A program made the translations under genes and the position numbers. From Chitinophagaceae bacterium (lineage in GTDB: Bacteria > Bacteroidota > Bacteroidia > Chitinophagales > Chitinophagaceae), in NCBI GenBank assembly GCA_016721085.1, contig JADKJI010000002.1, positions 107,499 to 171,498 on the forward strand: a stretch of DNA of 64,000 bases. Reading direction: 5' to 3'. The notes under the pieces were generated by a model. That model ran no database searches, was not told the DNA's origin, and worked only from the letters and a program-made list of their open reading frames with translations. Below are positions 42,359 through 51,096 of this stretch, piece by piece. Positions within the stretch are counted from its first letter, which is position 1. Every line of letters starts with the position of its first letter.

Positions 42359-42829
42359 ATGGCGTCTAAATTAAATCTGGACAATCTCGATCTCCAGATC
42401 ATCCAGGAAATGATGTTGACTGCTGAGATCTCTTATGCCGATCTCGGAAAGAAACTTTTCGTTTCCGGAGGTACCATTCACGTACGTATCAAGAAATTAC
42501 AGGAAGCAGGCATTGTAAAGGGTACCAAATTAAATGTGGACCTGAAGCAACTTGGCTATGATGTAATTGCGTTTATTGGCATATATCTTGAGAAGAGTAG
42601 TCTGTACGATCAGGTGGCTAAGGAATTGCAGAAGATTCCACAGATTGTACGACTGAACTATACCACAGGTAATTACAGCATGTTCGCTGAAATTGTGTGT
42701 AAGGACATCAACCAGTTACGTTTTGTTTTACATGATGAATTGCAGAAGATAAAAGGGATAGAACGTACTGAAACATTTATCTCCCTTGATGAGAGTTTTA
42801 GCAGGAATGTGCAGGTTTTCGTTCCATAA
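42359..42829 (+). CDS. Lrp/AsnC family transcriptional regulator
   Basis: The 156-residue protein has an N-terminal HTH (LDNLDLQIIQEMMLTAEISYADLGKKLFVSGGTIHVRIKKLQEAGIVKG). The C-terminal RAM/alpha-beta sandwich follows (DVIAFIGIYLEKSSLYDQVAKELQKIPQIVRLNYTTGNYSMFAEIVCKD) and binds effector, often an amino acid, and drives octamer formation. The length is standard. It is monocistronic with a clear promoter, and its target genes cannot be read from context. It is divergent from the tRNA-like RNA. Confidence 0.93.
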   Translation: MASKLNLDNLDLQIIQEMMLTAEISYADLGKKLFVSGGTIHVRIKKLQEAGIVKGTKLNVDLKQLGYDVIAFIGIYLEKSSLYDQVAKELQKIPQIVRLNYTTGNYSMFAEIVCKDINQLRFVLHDELQKIKGIERTETFISLDESFSRNVQVFVP

Positions 42830-42971
42830 TTTTAACGGAACAAAGTTTCCGCAAAACCAAATTATATATTACTTTAGAGACTACTTAATAATAAAAAAGC
42901 GTTTAGAAAGTACCGGTAACGGTTAGATAAGAACCGTGGTCCTTCTTTCAAAATCAGAAAAACATATCCCG

Positions 42972-43380
42972 ATGAAAAAAAAGTGTATTGCCTTTATTAG
43001 CGGTGTTAGTGGTGTTGATATCTATGCCTTTTTGTAAGAAAAAGAAGACAGATAGTTGTACTACTGAAACTACGCTTTCTGTAACTACCACTCCTGGCAA
43101 CGGAACTACCGAAGCTCCTGCCGTTGGTCCTACATTCCCATTAACTGTTTCAATAAGTTCGGTTATGCCTCCATCTGGTGTAACTATCGATGTAAAAGCC
43201 CATCCCGATGGATCTTCTACCAACTTTTTCACTGAAACAAAAACAACTTCAACTAAAGACAACAGTTTCACCATAACCTCAACACCTTCTACAGTTGTGT
43301 GTGTAGTGGAAATCACCGTTACTTCTAAAACTTGTGCTACTAATAAGTGGACGGGGAGTTATAGGTATAGCAAAAAGTAA
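42972..43380 (+). pseudogene. Small Thr/Ser-rich lipoprotein with a one-base shift in an A8 run
   Basis: ATG at 42972 is followed by eight A (42975-42982) and then, in frame, a stop after about 20 codons. Dropping one A gives MKKSVLPLLAVLVVLISMPFC, a perfect lipoprotein signal, continuous with KKKKTDSCTTETTLSVTTTPG and a 110-residue secreted domain ending KWTGSYRYSKK at 43380. Without the correction the product would start at 42988 and lose its signal start. The shift could be a sequence error or slippage in a homopolymer. I do not recognise the family; the mature part looks like a beta-sandwich with a Cys pair (CVVEITVTSKTC). Confidence 0.7.
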
Positions 43381-43385
43381 GTAAA

Positions 43386-43608
43386 AAGTTTATTTAGTTC
43401 AATAGGTTCCAGAAGTTCAATAGGTTCCATAGGGCCTACTAATAGTAAGCAGTTTGTTTGATAAGATTTTTTAACCGCAGAGGCGCAGAGACGCAGAGGA
43501 ATACCTCCGCGTCTCTGCGCCTCTGCGGTTATATTTTAAAATTCCAAACTGCTAACTATTAGTCAGCCCTATGGAACAAATGGAACCTATTAAACTTCTG
43601 GAACCTAC
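43386..43608. repeat. Composite nested palindrome, about 215 bp (copy 2)
   Basis: It is nearly identical to 40147-40359, including the linker TTGTTTGATAAGATTTTTT and the sequence AAAATTCCAAACTG after the core. Its left arm has one extra GTTCAATAGGTTCCA unit. The core, 43471-43533, is TAACCGCAGAGGCGCAGAG with its mirror. The right arm runs into the TAG (43605-43607) of the permease gene on the minus strand. Confidence 0.88.
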
Positions 43609-44699
43609 TCTTTTACTGCAAGTGCATCCCTCAACCCATTCCCCAACAAATTAAACGCTAAAACTAAAAGCATTATCGCAAAACCAGGTGCCAGTGCAAG
43701 CATTGGATTATGCGTGATGATGAAATTGAAATTCTCTTTTATCATCAGTCCCCAGCTGGGTTGGGGAGGTTGAACACCGATGCCGAGGAAACTTAGGCCT
43801 GCTTCTATCACTATCGCTGATGCGAAATTGGAGGCAGCTACTACCAGCACCGGCCCCATTACGTTTGGAAGTATATGTTTGAGTATGATTCGGAAAGAAG
43901 AGAAACCAAGTGCGCGTGCTGCTTCTACATATTCCATTTCGCGTTGCGCGAGCACCTGTCCGCGAACGATGCGCGCTACATTCACCCACATCGTCAATCC
44001 AATTGCTATCAGTACCTGCCAAAAGCCTTTTCCTAATAATAAGGTGATGGCGAAAACCAATAGTAATGTCGGGATGCTCCATATTACATTGATGAACCAC
44101 ATGATGATATCATCCGTCTTGCCGCGAAAATAACCTGCGAAGGCTCCAAGTAATACGCCTAGGGTTAGTGATATCAGAACAGTCACCATTCCCACACTAA
44201 GGCTTACCCGAACTCCGATAAGTAAGCGACTTAATATATCCCTTCCATATTTGTCGGTACCGAGATAGAATTTTTGGGTGATGACGGGGGAATAATCCTT
44301 TTGGTTAGATGGGTTCAAGGCTGCCAATGACCAGGCTACTCTTGTGCTTGTATCTTCATCAATATATTGCTGAACAATAACACTGTCGTTTGTGATATCG
44401 GCTTTTTGTATTGGTATGTATTGATAACTGTCTGCTGCTCCATTGGCCATTTTTACAATACCACTAACTGCTTCGGGAGTATTCGCTAATGGTACTTTGA
44501 GAAAGGATTGTGTGAATCCGGGTTTTTGTCCGCCGATTTCAACAATCATCCGGTTTGCATAAGGGGTGCTATCTGGAGAAAAGAGATAACCTCCGATGGC
44601 AATGATGATGGAAATGCTGATGATCACGATGCCGAACATAGCTCCCTTGTTACGGCGTAACCGTTTCCAGGCGTTGCGTGAGGGAGGAGCTGTGTTCAT
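43605..44699 (-). CDS. ABC transporter permease of the DppC/OppC type
   Basis: The 364-residue protein has one N-terminal span (AMFGIVIISISIIIAIGGYLFSP, OppC_N), a 120-residue periplasmic insert, then the five-span permease core. The EAA motif is EAARALGFSSFRIILKHILPN, which contacts the ATPase, and the end is SFLGIGVQPPQPSWGLMIKENF...LALAPGFAIMLLVLAFNLLGNGLRDAL. It should import peptides or nickel-like solutes with a DppB partner and ATPases, none of which are nearby. The insert between the first span and the core is longer than in E. coli DppC, as is usual for Bacteroidota. Confidence 0.92.
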   Translation of the reverse strand: MNTAPPSRNAWKRLRRNKGAMFGIVIISISIIIAIGGYLFSPDSTPYANRMIVEIGGQKPGFTQSFLKVPLANTPEAVSGIVKMANGAADSYQYIPIQKADITNDSVIVQQYIDEDTSTRVAWSLAALNPSNQKDYSPVITQKFYLGTDKYGRDILSRLLIGVRVSLSVGMVTVLISLTLGVLLGAFAGYFRGKTDDIIMWFINVIWSIPTLLLVFAITLLLGKGFWQVLIAIGLTMWVNVARIVRGQVLAQREMEYVEAARALGFSSFRIILKHILPNVMGPVLVVAASNFASAIVIEAGLSFLGIGVQPPQPSWGLMIKENFNFIITHNPMLALAPGFAIMLLVLAFNLLGNGLRDALAVKE

Positions 44700-44714
44700 G
44701 CAATGAAAATAGTT

Positions 44715-45866
44715 TTATTTTTTCACCCTTCGGCCCTTCCATTCAAATTGTCCGAATTGTCCCAGCCAGCCTGCAATAATGGTGTAAAGAATATGTACAG
44801 GCTGCATGAATGGAAACCAGATCATATACTTTGATTGTCCGTAGAATGTAGAAACACTTGCCATAAAAGGCTGTTCCAGCAACCATTTTCCAATCAGTAA
44901 TAAAAAGAAAAAGAAAAGGGCTGTACTGTTGAAGAAGGCCATCACTAATAATACACCAAAACATACATTAACGAGATATACCAGCAGTAAGACCCAGAAT
45001 ATCCTCTTATCCTGATAATGTGTGGCCTTACTCGCCCAGCGAATACGTTGCTGGAAGAATTCTTTCCAGCTATGCACGGCTTCTGTACTTACGATAGCAG
45101 CGCGATGCTTTAGATACACTACCTTATCGGGATACTTCAAATAGATCTTATGCATGAGCAGCATATCATCTCCTGAAGCAATTTTGTCGATACCTGCAAA
45201 TCCACCTACTTCTTCAAATACTGCTTTTTCATAAGCGAGATTGGCGCCATTGCACATGGAGAGTTTCTTCTTAAATACAGAGGCAGCCGTAATTCCCTGC
45301 AGACTGATGAAATCGAGTAATTGAAAAATGCCTACAAATGTTTTTGTGGGAATGATCTTAACCGGAGCGGCAATAAATTTCGCACCGGTGCTTTCATAGT
45401 AATGAGCAATGGTCAAAAGCCAGTCCGTTTCAAACCGACAATCTGCATCTGTTGCCACTATCAGGTTACCGGTAGCATGTTGAATGGCTGTTTCGAGTGC
45501 TTTCTTCTTATACGATTTTAATTCCCCATTCTGTTGCAGTATGGCCGCCAATGAAATCACTTGGTGCTTCATCGATTTATAATCAAAACTGTTCAGTAAT
45601 TCCCAGCTTTTATCTTCCGAATGATCATCCACCAAAATCACTTCAAACAAATGCTTTGGATAAGATTGATTGGAAAGTGATTCCAATAAACCCGGTATAT
45701 TCTTTTCTTCATTTCGGAGTGAAATGATGATTGAAATAGCAGTTATAGGTTCTTTAGCTTTCTTATTATTGAATGGGATCAATGCCTCCCAGGCTCTTCT
45801 GAAATAATCGATCAGTCCTCCATAGGTGAGAAGTAATAGGGCGAGTATGAGGAGGAAGAGGGGCAT
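44715..45866 (-). CDS. Membrane glycosyltransferase family 2
   Basis: The start is taken at the ATG at 45864-45866 (MPLFLLILALLLLTYGGLIDYF), which gives an N-terminal span; the open frame upstream lies in a palindrome. The GT2 domain has ISIIISLRNEEKNIPGLLESLSNQSY, the first Asp pair VDDHSEDKS, DADCRFE (DxD), GDDMLLMHK and QQRIRWASK (Q/RxxRW). Three to four C-terminal spans follow. This is a processive, cellulose-synthase-like type that adds sugars to a lipid or polysaccharide at the inner membrane; the product is unknown. It ends 15 bases before the permease gene and may be co-transcribed with it. Confidence 0.92.
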   Translation of the reverse strand: MPLFLLILALLLLTYGGLIDYFRRAWEALIPFNNKKAKEPITAISIIISLRNEEKNIPGLLESLSNQSYPKHLFEVILVDDHSEDKSWELLNSFDYKSMKHQVISLAAILQQNGELKSYKKKALETAIQHATGNLIVATDADCRFETDWLLTIAHYYESTGAKFIAAPVKIIPTKTFVGIFQLLDFISLQGITAASVFKKKLSMCNGANLAYEKAVFEEVGGFAGIDKIASGDDMLLMHKIYLKYPDKVVYLKHRAAIVSTEAVHSWKEFFQQRIRWASKATHYQDKRIFWVLLLVYLVNVCFGVLLVMAFFNSTALFFFFLLLIGKWLLEQPFMASVSTFYGQSKYMIWFPFMQPVHILYTIIAGWLGQFGQFEWKGRRVKK

Positions 45867-45884
45867 GGGGTGAAGGTAAATAAT

Positions 45885-46290
45885 AGTCGGGAGGAAAAGT
45901 CCGGAAGTCCGCAGCTTTTGATACTTGAAGCTTCTGAAATTTAAGTCCGCGGCTTTTGAATTTTTTAGCCTCAAATTATAAAGTCCGGAAGAAAATACAA
46001 ATACAAGTAGGGGAGTAGTTTAGTTCCAGGGAGGGTGCGAAGAAAGTTTAGACTTGAAAGCAAGTCTTTATAATACTTAAACTGCATTTTTATTTGGCTG
46101 ATAATGTGACAATATTTTTCTTGCTAAAACCTCCTTCCCTCCTTAAATTACTAACTTCCCTTCTCTGTAGTTTGGATGGTTTCTTCCGGACTAAAAATTT
46201 GGCATCTCCGAAAATCAGAGACCGCGGACTTAAATATTTTGATTTACAAAGTTAAGACGCAACGGACTTCCGGACTTTTCCTCTCGACTA
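45885..46290. repeat. 400-base palindromic spacer with CGGACTTCCGGAC words
   Basis: The left arm TAGTCGGGAGGAAAAGTCC plus GGAAGTCCG near 45887 is mirrored by CGGACTTCCGGAC plus TTTTCCTCTCGACTA ending at 46290, with one mismatch over 28 bases. A second pair lies inside: TTTAAGTCCGCGG near 45940 and CCGCGGACTTAAA near 46230. The centre is unique AT-rich sequence with no gene. The right arm contains the stop codon of the next minus-strand gene (46288). Confidence 0.75.
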
Positions 46291-47703
46291 AAGACCCCCG
46301 ACTACTATCAAAGCCCCTTCCCTCAAATCTCCCGACCTCACTTCCAACGAACCCGTGATATGCAGTGGCGTGCTGTTTTTGAATATCCTGTTGTCGGTTT
46401 TGATTACTGCATCAAGAATGAGGTTGCCGATAGTGGCGGGCAGGCCAGTGCCGCCAAAGCCATTGATATTATTAGATGGGGTGATAGAAATGCCGTCACC
46501 GAAATGAAGGGTGCTGTTGATTCCGAAATCGAAAGGACAATTGATGGCAACGCTATTGGCGCCAAGTGGCGGATCTATGAATTGTAAGGTGCCGCCGGTG
46601 AAGCTGAAACTGCTGGCTGCATCTATCTTGAATAAGGATACTCCATTGGCTACGCTGGTGGAAGAAGAGCCTGTATTTCCATCTATCACTATACTGCCAC
46701 CAGTAAGCGAAAAGCTGCTACCGGTTTTCTGTTCCAGTCTGCCACGGATAAGTAGTTTGCCGGAACTGATGGAAAGACTTCCATCTACAATCACATTACT
46801 ATTACCTGTTCCTGCGGCACCGACTTCAATGGTAGTGCCTGCACCGGAAATGGCAATAGCTGCTGTACTCAATATTCGAAGAGAGGATATTGTGGCGGAG
46901 CTGTTGACCGTAATGGTATGACCGGCTTGTATGGTTATGGAATCACAATTAGCAGGCACCTGTCCTTTTTCCCAGGTAGTGGGATCGTTCCAGGCTCCAG
47001 TTTTTACAGTGCGGTTACCACAGCCTGAAGAGAACATATTCTTAGCGATTACACGAAGTGATAAGGTATCGTGAGCAGCAGATGTTAGATGGGTACCATC
47101 GCCCTGATTGTATTGGGGGATGATATAGCCATCAGGTTGCGCAAGATTATCCCAGAAGTTTATTGCGTTTATTCCATATTGTAAGAGTATGCTGTCTTTC
47201 AGCTCTATCAAATTGGCTCTTCCTACGGCATTAAAGGCTCTTGGTTGAGTAGTGGTGATAAAACATTTCTTACCTGCATTAGTGGCGGTTTGATAGATGA
47301 TCCTGTAATAACTTAAGATATCGTGGATATTCGCCACATCATATAGGTTACTGGGATAATTGACAATTATAACATCAGGATTAAAGCTAAGGGCCATTGT
47401 AATGTTTCGGGCGGCATCAACATTATACGTATTGCCATTCACTGTAATAGAAGGATATCCATTAGGCATGCCTTGGTAAACATTGGCGCCACTCAAAGCG
47501 AGATTGAAAAGGTTTACAGAATATCCATTGGCGTTATAATAAGTCACTACCCGGTTGATATAGCAATTGCCATCGGTGATGCCGCCAGGAAAACCATAGC
47601 AGGCAGAAGTGGATGAGCCAATCACGGCCAGTTTAACAGGCGTCTGCGCAAAGGACGAGAAGGTCCATAGCAATAAAGCGGTGATAATAATATGAACTCT
47701 CAT
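46288..47703 (-). CDS. Exported SGNH/GDSL hydrolase with beta-helix-like C-terminal region
   Basis: The 471-residue protein has a signal peptide (MRVHIIITALLLWTFSSFAQ). Block I of the SGNH fold is VKLAVIGSSTSACYGFPGG (nucleophilic Ser), a middle block is FNPDVIIVNYPSNLY, and block V is NQGDGTHLTSAAHDTLS (DxxH as DGTH). From about residue 225 an 'xGxWNDPTTWEKGQVP..DSITIQAGHTITV' segment starts a long beta-rich region seen in many Bacteroidota secreted proteins. The enzyme is probably an extracellular esterase acting on polysaccharide. The end of the coding sequence overlaps a palindrome arm, and no sorting domain is visible, so the C-terminus may have been altered. Confidence 0.85.
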   Translation of the reverse strand: MRVHIIITALLLWTFSSFAQTPVKLAVIGSSTSACYGFPGGITDGNCYINRVVTYYNANGYSVNLFNLALSGANVYQGMPNGYPSITVNGNTYNVDAARNITMALSFNPDVIIVNYPSNLYDVANIHDILSYYRIIYQTATNAGKKCFITTTQPRAFNAVGRANLIELKDSILLQYGINAINFWDNLAQPDGYIIPQYNQGDGTHLTSAAHDTLSLRVIAKNMFSSGCGNRTVKTGAWNDPTTWEKGQVPANCDSITIQAGHTITVNSSATISSLRILSTAAIAISGAGTTIEVGAAGTGNSNVIVDGSLSISSGKLLIRGRLEQKTGSSFSLTGGSIVIDGNTGSSSTSVANGVSLFKIDAASSFSFTGGTLQFIDPPLGANSVAINCPFDFGINSTLHFGDGISITPSNNINGFGGTGLPATIGNLILDAVIKTDNRIFKNSTPLHITGSLEVRSGDLREGALIVVGGL

Positions 47704-47795
47704 AGCAGTGATAAGGTTGTTGTTGGCCGAGCTTAATTTAGTTCTTTTTGGGCGTTCAATTTGAAGTATTGCTGTTTAATTATTGCGCTGTTTTT

Positions 47796-47930
47796 CACCG
47801 CAGAGACGCAGGGACGCAGAGGAATCCATTTTTTGCGAGTCACCTTCTTTCTAATTCCCTGAATACAAATAATATAACAGGAGTTCTAGCCCTACAAACC
47901 AATCTCTGCGTCTCCGCGTCTCTGCGGTAA
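47796..47930. repeat. CGCAGAG-type palindrome with a long loop
   Basis: CACCGCAGAGACGCAGGG (47796 onward) is mirrored by CTCTGCGTCTCCGCG and TCTCTGCGGT (to 47928). The loop of about 85 bases is unique. It lies in the divergent spacer between the SGNH hydrolase and MarR genes. Confidence 0.75.
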
Positions 47931-48003
47931 AAATCAAAATCCCTCCCAACTCTTGGAAATTCCCCCAAGAACCATATCTTCGATTAGTTGTATAAACAAC
48001 TAT

Positions 48004-48567
48004 ATGCCAAACAACCAATTTAAAAAAGGCGAACTATACAGCTTTGTCACCGGCAAGGCCTCTACCGCTATAGCCCGCCGGTTGCAGAAAAAATTCAACC
48101 AGTCCAATCTCAATATCACCATCGAACAATGGAGTGTTCTCTATCATTTATGGAAACAGGATGGTATCAGTCAGCAGGAATTATGTAATGCTACCTTCCG
48201 CGACAAACCCTCCATCACCCGCCTGGTAGATAATCTCGAGAAACTGGATTTAGTGAAACGCGTACCCTCCGAATCTGATCGTCGTATCAATCTCATCTTT
48301 CTAACAAAACAATCTCAGCAACTGCAAAAAGATACCATGGCGCTGGCCGAAGAAACATTGAATGAAGCGCTGGAGACGGTGCCGGCGGATAAGATAGAGG
48401 TGTGTAAGGAGGTGTTGCAGATTGTGTATGATTTAACCAGTCGGGAGTGGAAGAGCCGAGTTAGGCGATTGTTGAGAGTCCGGGAGAAATACAAGACGGG
48501 GAGTCCGTGGAAAAAGCGTGGTTGTAGAAGAGCGGGTGAGTCGGAGGAGTCCGTGGTTGCAGATTAA
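48004..48567 (+). CDS. MarR family transcriptional regulator with repeat-derived tail
   Basis: The start is the ATG at 48004 (MPNNQFKKGELYSFVTGKASTAIARRLQKKF). A winged-helix core follows: ITIEQWSVLYHLWKQDGISQQELCNATFRDKPSITRLVDNLEKLDLVKRVPSESDRRINLIFLT. A normal MarR protein ends near residue 145 (about 48438). The last 40 residues (WKSRVRRLLRVREKYKTGSPWKKRGCRRAG) are encoded by the left arm of the palindrome that follows, so the tail may be non-native. MarR proteins repress genes for stress and aromatic compound response; here the acyl-CoA dehydrogenase gene downstream is a possible target. Confidence 0.88.
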   Translation: MPNNQFKKGELYSFVTGKASTAIARRLQKKFNQSNLNITIEQWSVLYHLWKQDGISQQELCNATFRDKPSITRLVDNLEKLDLVKRVPSESDRRINLIFLTKQSQQLQKDTMALAEETLNEALETVPADKIEVCKEVLQIVYDLTSREWKSRVRRLLRVREKYKTGSPWKKRGCRRAGESEESVVAD

Positions 48568-48838
48568 TTGTTGAGCAGCGTTCAAGTCAGTGAAGTCGGG
48601 GGAGAAATACAAATTCAAGTAGGGAGAGATTATAAAAGCAAAATACAAGTATAGATGACAAGTTTGAGTTATAAGAGAACAATCACGGTTACTTGGGTTT
48701 CGGACTTGTATTCCGGACTCCTCGGACTATTTTGTTTCTTGCCAAACAAGAACTTTATCTCGGACTCTTCCGACTTGTATTTGTATTTCTCCCTTTCCCG
48801 GACTCGAAAATCAACGATTAATAATTTATAAAACTGCC
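48468..48838. repeat. Palindromic spacer with GGAGAAATACAA and TCCGGGAG words
   Basis: The words GAGTCCGGGAGAAATACAAG and GTCGGGGGAGAAATACAAA on the left are mirrored by TTTGTATTTCTCCC, TTCCCGGACTC and GACTCCTCGGAC on the right. The left arm codes the last residues of the MarR protein, and the right arm reaches the start of the acyl-CoA dehydrogenase gene. The TCCGGA words link it to the palindromes at 35070 and 45885. Confidence 0.65.
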
Positions 48839-48843
48839 AATAA

Positions 48844-50619
48844 ATGAACAATCCAATCAAAGGCGCCGAATGGCTCATCAAAACCAGCCTTCCCGCCGAC
48901 ACCTTCATCCCAGAAGACTTCAACGAAGAACAGTTGATGGTAAAAGAAATGTGCGCTGCCTTCCTGGATACGGAAGTGCTGCCTGTCATTGATCGCATCG
49001 ATAAGATGGAACAGGGACTGATGCCATCATTGGTGGTGAAAGCAGGTGAGCAGGGATTGCTCGGTGCTTCCATACCGGAAGCATTGGGTGGATTGGGTAA
49101 GGACTTCATCACTTCCACTCTCGTGAATGAGGGATTGGGGGGTGGTTTCTCCTTCTCCGTGGCAGTAGCGGCCCATACGGGTATCGGTACATTACCGATT
49201 CTGTACTTTGGTACGGATGCACAGAAACAGAAGTATGTGACCAAACTGGCTACCGGCGAATGGAAGGGAGCTTACGGTCTTACAGAACCGAATAGCGGCT
49301 CTGATGCCCTTGGTGCCAAGACTACAGCGAAGCTGAGTGCCGATGGCAAGCATTATATCTTAAACGGACAGAAATGCTGGATCACCAATGGTGGTTTTGC
49401 TGATGTATATACAGTATTCGCCAAAGTGGATGGCGATAAGTTCACCGGCTTTATCGTAGAAAGAGGTTTTGAAGGATTCACACAGGGTCCGGAAGAACAT
49501 AAGATGGGTATCAAAGGATCAAGTACGGTACAGCTCTATTTCCAGGACTGCAAGGTTCCGGTAGAGAATGTACTGGGAGAAATTGGCAAGGGCCATATCA
49601 TCGCCTTCAATATCCTGAATATCGGTCGTTTGAAATTATGTGCTGCTGCATTGGGTGGTGCTAAGCGCACCGCTTCCCTCTCGGTGGTATATGCGAATAC
49701 CCGTGAGCAGTTTAAGCAACCTATCGCCAATTTCGGTGCTATCAAGAATAAACTGGCTGAAATGGCTATCCGTATGTGGGTTTGCGAAACAGCATTATAT
49801 CGCACCAGCAAATGGATCGATGATAAAGAGCATGAATTATTGAATGCCGGCAAGCCTTTCAATGAAGCCTTGCTCGGTGCAGCAGAAGAATACGCTATCG
49901 AATGTGCGATATTGAAAGTGTATGGTAGTGAGGTATTGGATTATGTAGTGGATGAAGGCGTACAGGTACACGGTGGTAATGGTTACAGCGACGAATACCT
50001 GGTATCGAAAGGGTATCGCGATAGTCGTATCAACCGTATCTACGAAGGCACCAACGAAATTAATCGTCTGCTTACTGTTGATATGGTATTGAAACGTGCT
50101 ATGAAAGGTAAATTGGATCTTATGGGTCCTGCAATGGCAGTACAGAAAGAACTGATGAGCATACCCGATTTCGGAGCAGGGGATGATGAAGCCTATGCTG
50201 CTGAGCAGAAGCTGGTAGCCAATTTCAAGAAAGCCATCCTGATGACAGCCGGTGCTGCCGTACAGAAGTTGATGATGAAGATAGAAAGTGAGCAGGAAGT
50301 GCTGATGAATATCGCCGATATGGCTATTGAGACTTTCAATGCAGAAAGCGCTTTGTTACGATTGATGAAACTCAGTGCAAGCAGGGGTGAAGGTGCAGTG
50401 GCTTATGAAAAAGCTATTGTACAAACATATCTGTATGATGCTGCCGATCGTATCAACAAATATGGTAAAGACGCTATCAATGCTTTTGCTGATGGTGATG
50501 AGCAACGATTCATGTTATTAGGATTGAAGCGTTTCACCAAGGCGGCTTCATTCAATAGTAAGGAAGCGAAGCGTTATATAGCGAATAAGTTATTATCTGA
50601 GAACAAGTATCCGCTTTAG
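48844..50619 (+). CDS. Acyl-CoA dehydrogenase (long C-terminal type)
   Basis: The 591-residue protein is an FAD-dependent acyl-CoA dehydrogenase for the first step of beta-oxidation. Parts visible are GLLGASIPEALGGLGKDFITS, the FAD-binding GAYGLTEPNSGSDALGAKTTA and CWITNGGFADVYTVFAK, KMGIKGSSTVQLYFQDCKVPVENVLG, and RIYEGTNEINRLL, which carries the family's EGT motif. A C-terminal helical domain of about 150 residues makes it like the VLCAD-type enzymes common in Bacteroidota. It is monocistronic, between a palindromic spacer and a terminator. Confidence 0.95.
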   Translation: MNNPIKGAEWLIKTSLPADTFIPEDFNEEQLMVKEMCAAFLDTEVLPVIDRIDKMEQGLMPSLVVKAGEQGLLGASIPEALGGLGKDFITSTLVNEGLGGGFSFSVAVAAHTGIGTLPILYFGTDAQKQKYVTKLATGEWKGAYGLTEPNSGSDALGAKTTAKLSADGKHYILNGQKCWITNGGFADVYTVFAKVDGDKFTGFIVERGFEGFTQGPEEHKMGIKGSSTVQLYFQDCKVPVENVLGEIGKGHIIAFNILNIGRLKLCAAALGGAKRTASLSVVYANTREQFKQPIANFGAIKNKLAEMAIRMWVCETALYRTSKWIDDKEHELLNAGKPFNEALLGAAEEYAIECAILKVYGSEVLDYVVDEGVQVHGGNGYSDEYLVSKGYRDSRINRIYEGTNEINRLLTVDMVLKRAMKGKLDLMGPAMAVQKELMSIPDFGAGDDEAYAAEQKLVANFKKAILMTAGAAVQKLMMKIESEQEVLMNIADMAIETFNAESALLRLMKLSASRGEGAVAYEKAIVQTYLYDAADRINKYGKDAINAFADGDEQRFMLLGLKRFTKAASFNSKEAKRYIANKLLSENKYPL

Positions 50620-50646
50620 AGATAAGACGAGAAATCCCACCAAGGA

Positions 50647-50676
50647 ACCCTGCAGAGAGATCTGTGGGGTTTTTTT
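50647..50676 (+). terminator. Rho-independent terminator after the acyl-CoA dehydrogenase gene
   Basis: ACCCTGCAGA (50647-50656) pairs with TCTGTGGGGT (50661-50670) through two G-T pairs, with a GAGA tetraloop, followed by a T run to 50676. It stands 28 bases past the stop codon. Confidence 0.85.
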
Positions 50677-50699
50677 ATAACCGGGAAGACGGGAATTTT

Positions 50700-50975
50700 T
50701 TTCACGCAAAGACGCAATGGTTAAATTCAATAGTGAAACTTTCTGAGTATGCTTTAAGGCGCAAAGGGTCGCTCCGCGACGAATACAATGCTAGGAGGTC
50801 AAAGGAGAAAAAAGAGAATACAGGTCTCTGATTAATAGCCAGCTCTTATTAAGGTATTGTATTCTCTTTTTCTCTTTGACCTCCTAGCTTTGTATTTCTT
50901 CTCGTCTTCTCTACGATTAAATAAATAGATAAAGCGAGTTTACCTCTGCGTACTCCGCGCCTCTGCGTGAAAAAA
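50700..50975. repeat. Nested palindrome with a GCTAGGAGGTCAAAG inner arm
   Basis: The outer arms TTCACGCAAAGACGCA (50700) and GCGCCTCTGCGTGAAAAA (to about 50975) are diverged relatives of the CGCAGAG family. The inner arms AATACAATGCTAGGAGGTC plus AAAGGAGAAAAAAGAGAATA are mirrored by TATTCTCTTTTTCTCTTTG plus ACCTCCTAGCTTTGTATT. No gene is present between 50676 and 51097. Confidence 0.75.
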
Positions 50976-51096
50976 TGCTCAACTATAAAAGCAGTATCCT
51001 TTAGTTGTACCAACCGGGAAAACCCTCATTGTAAACTGGTTAAATCCTCATCGCCCTACATCAACTCTTGCTTACATTTTGCCAAAGTACTTGTAA

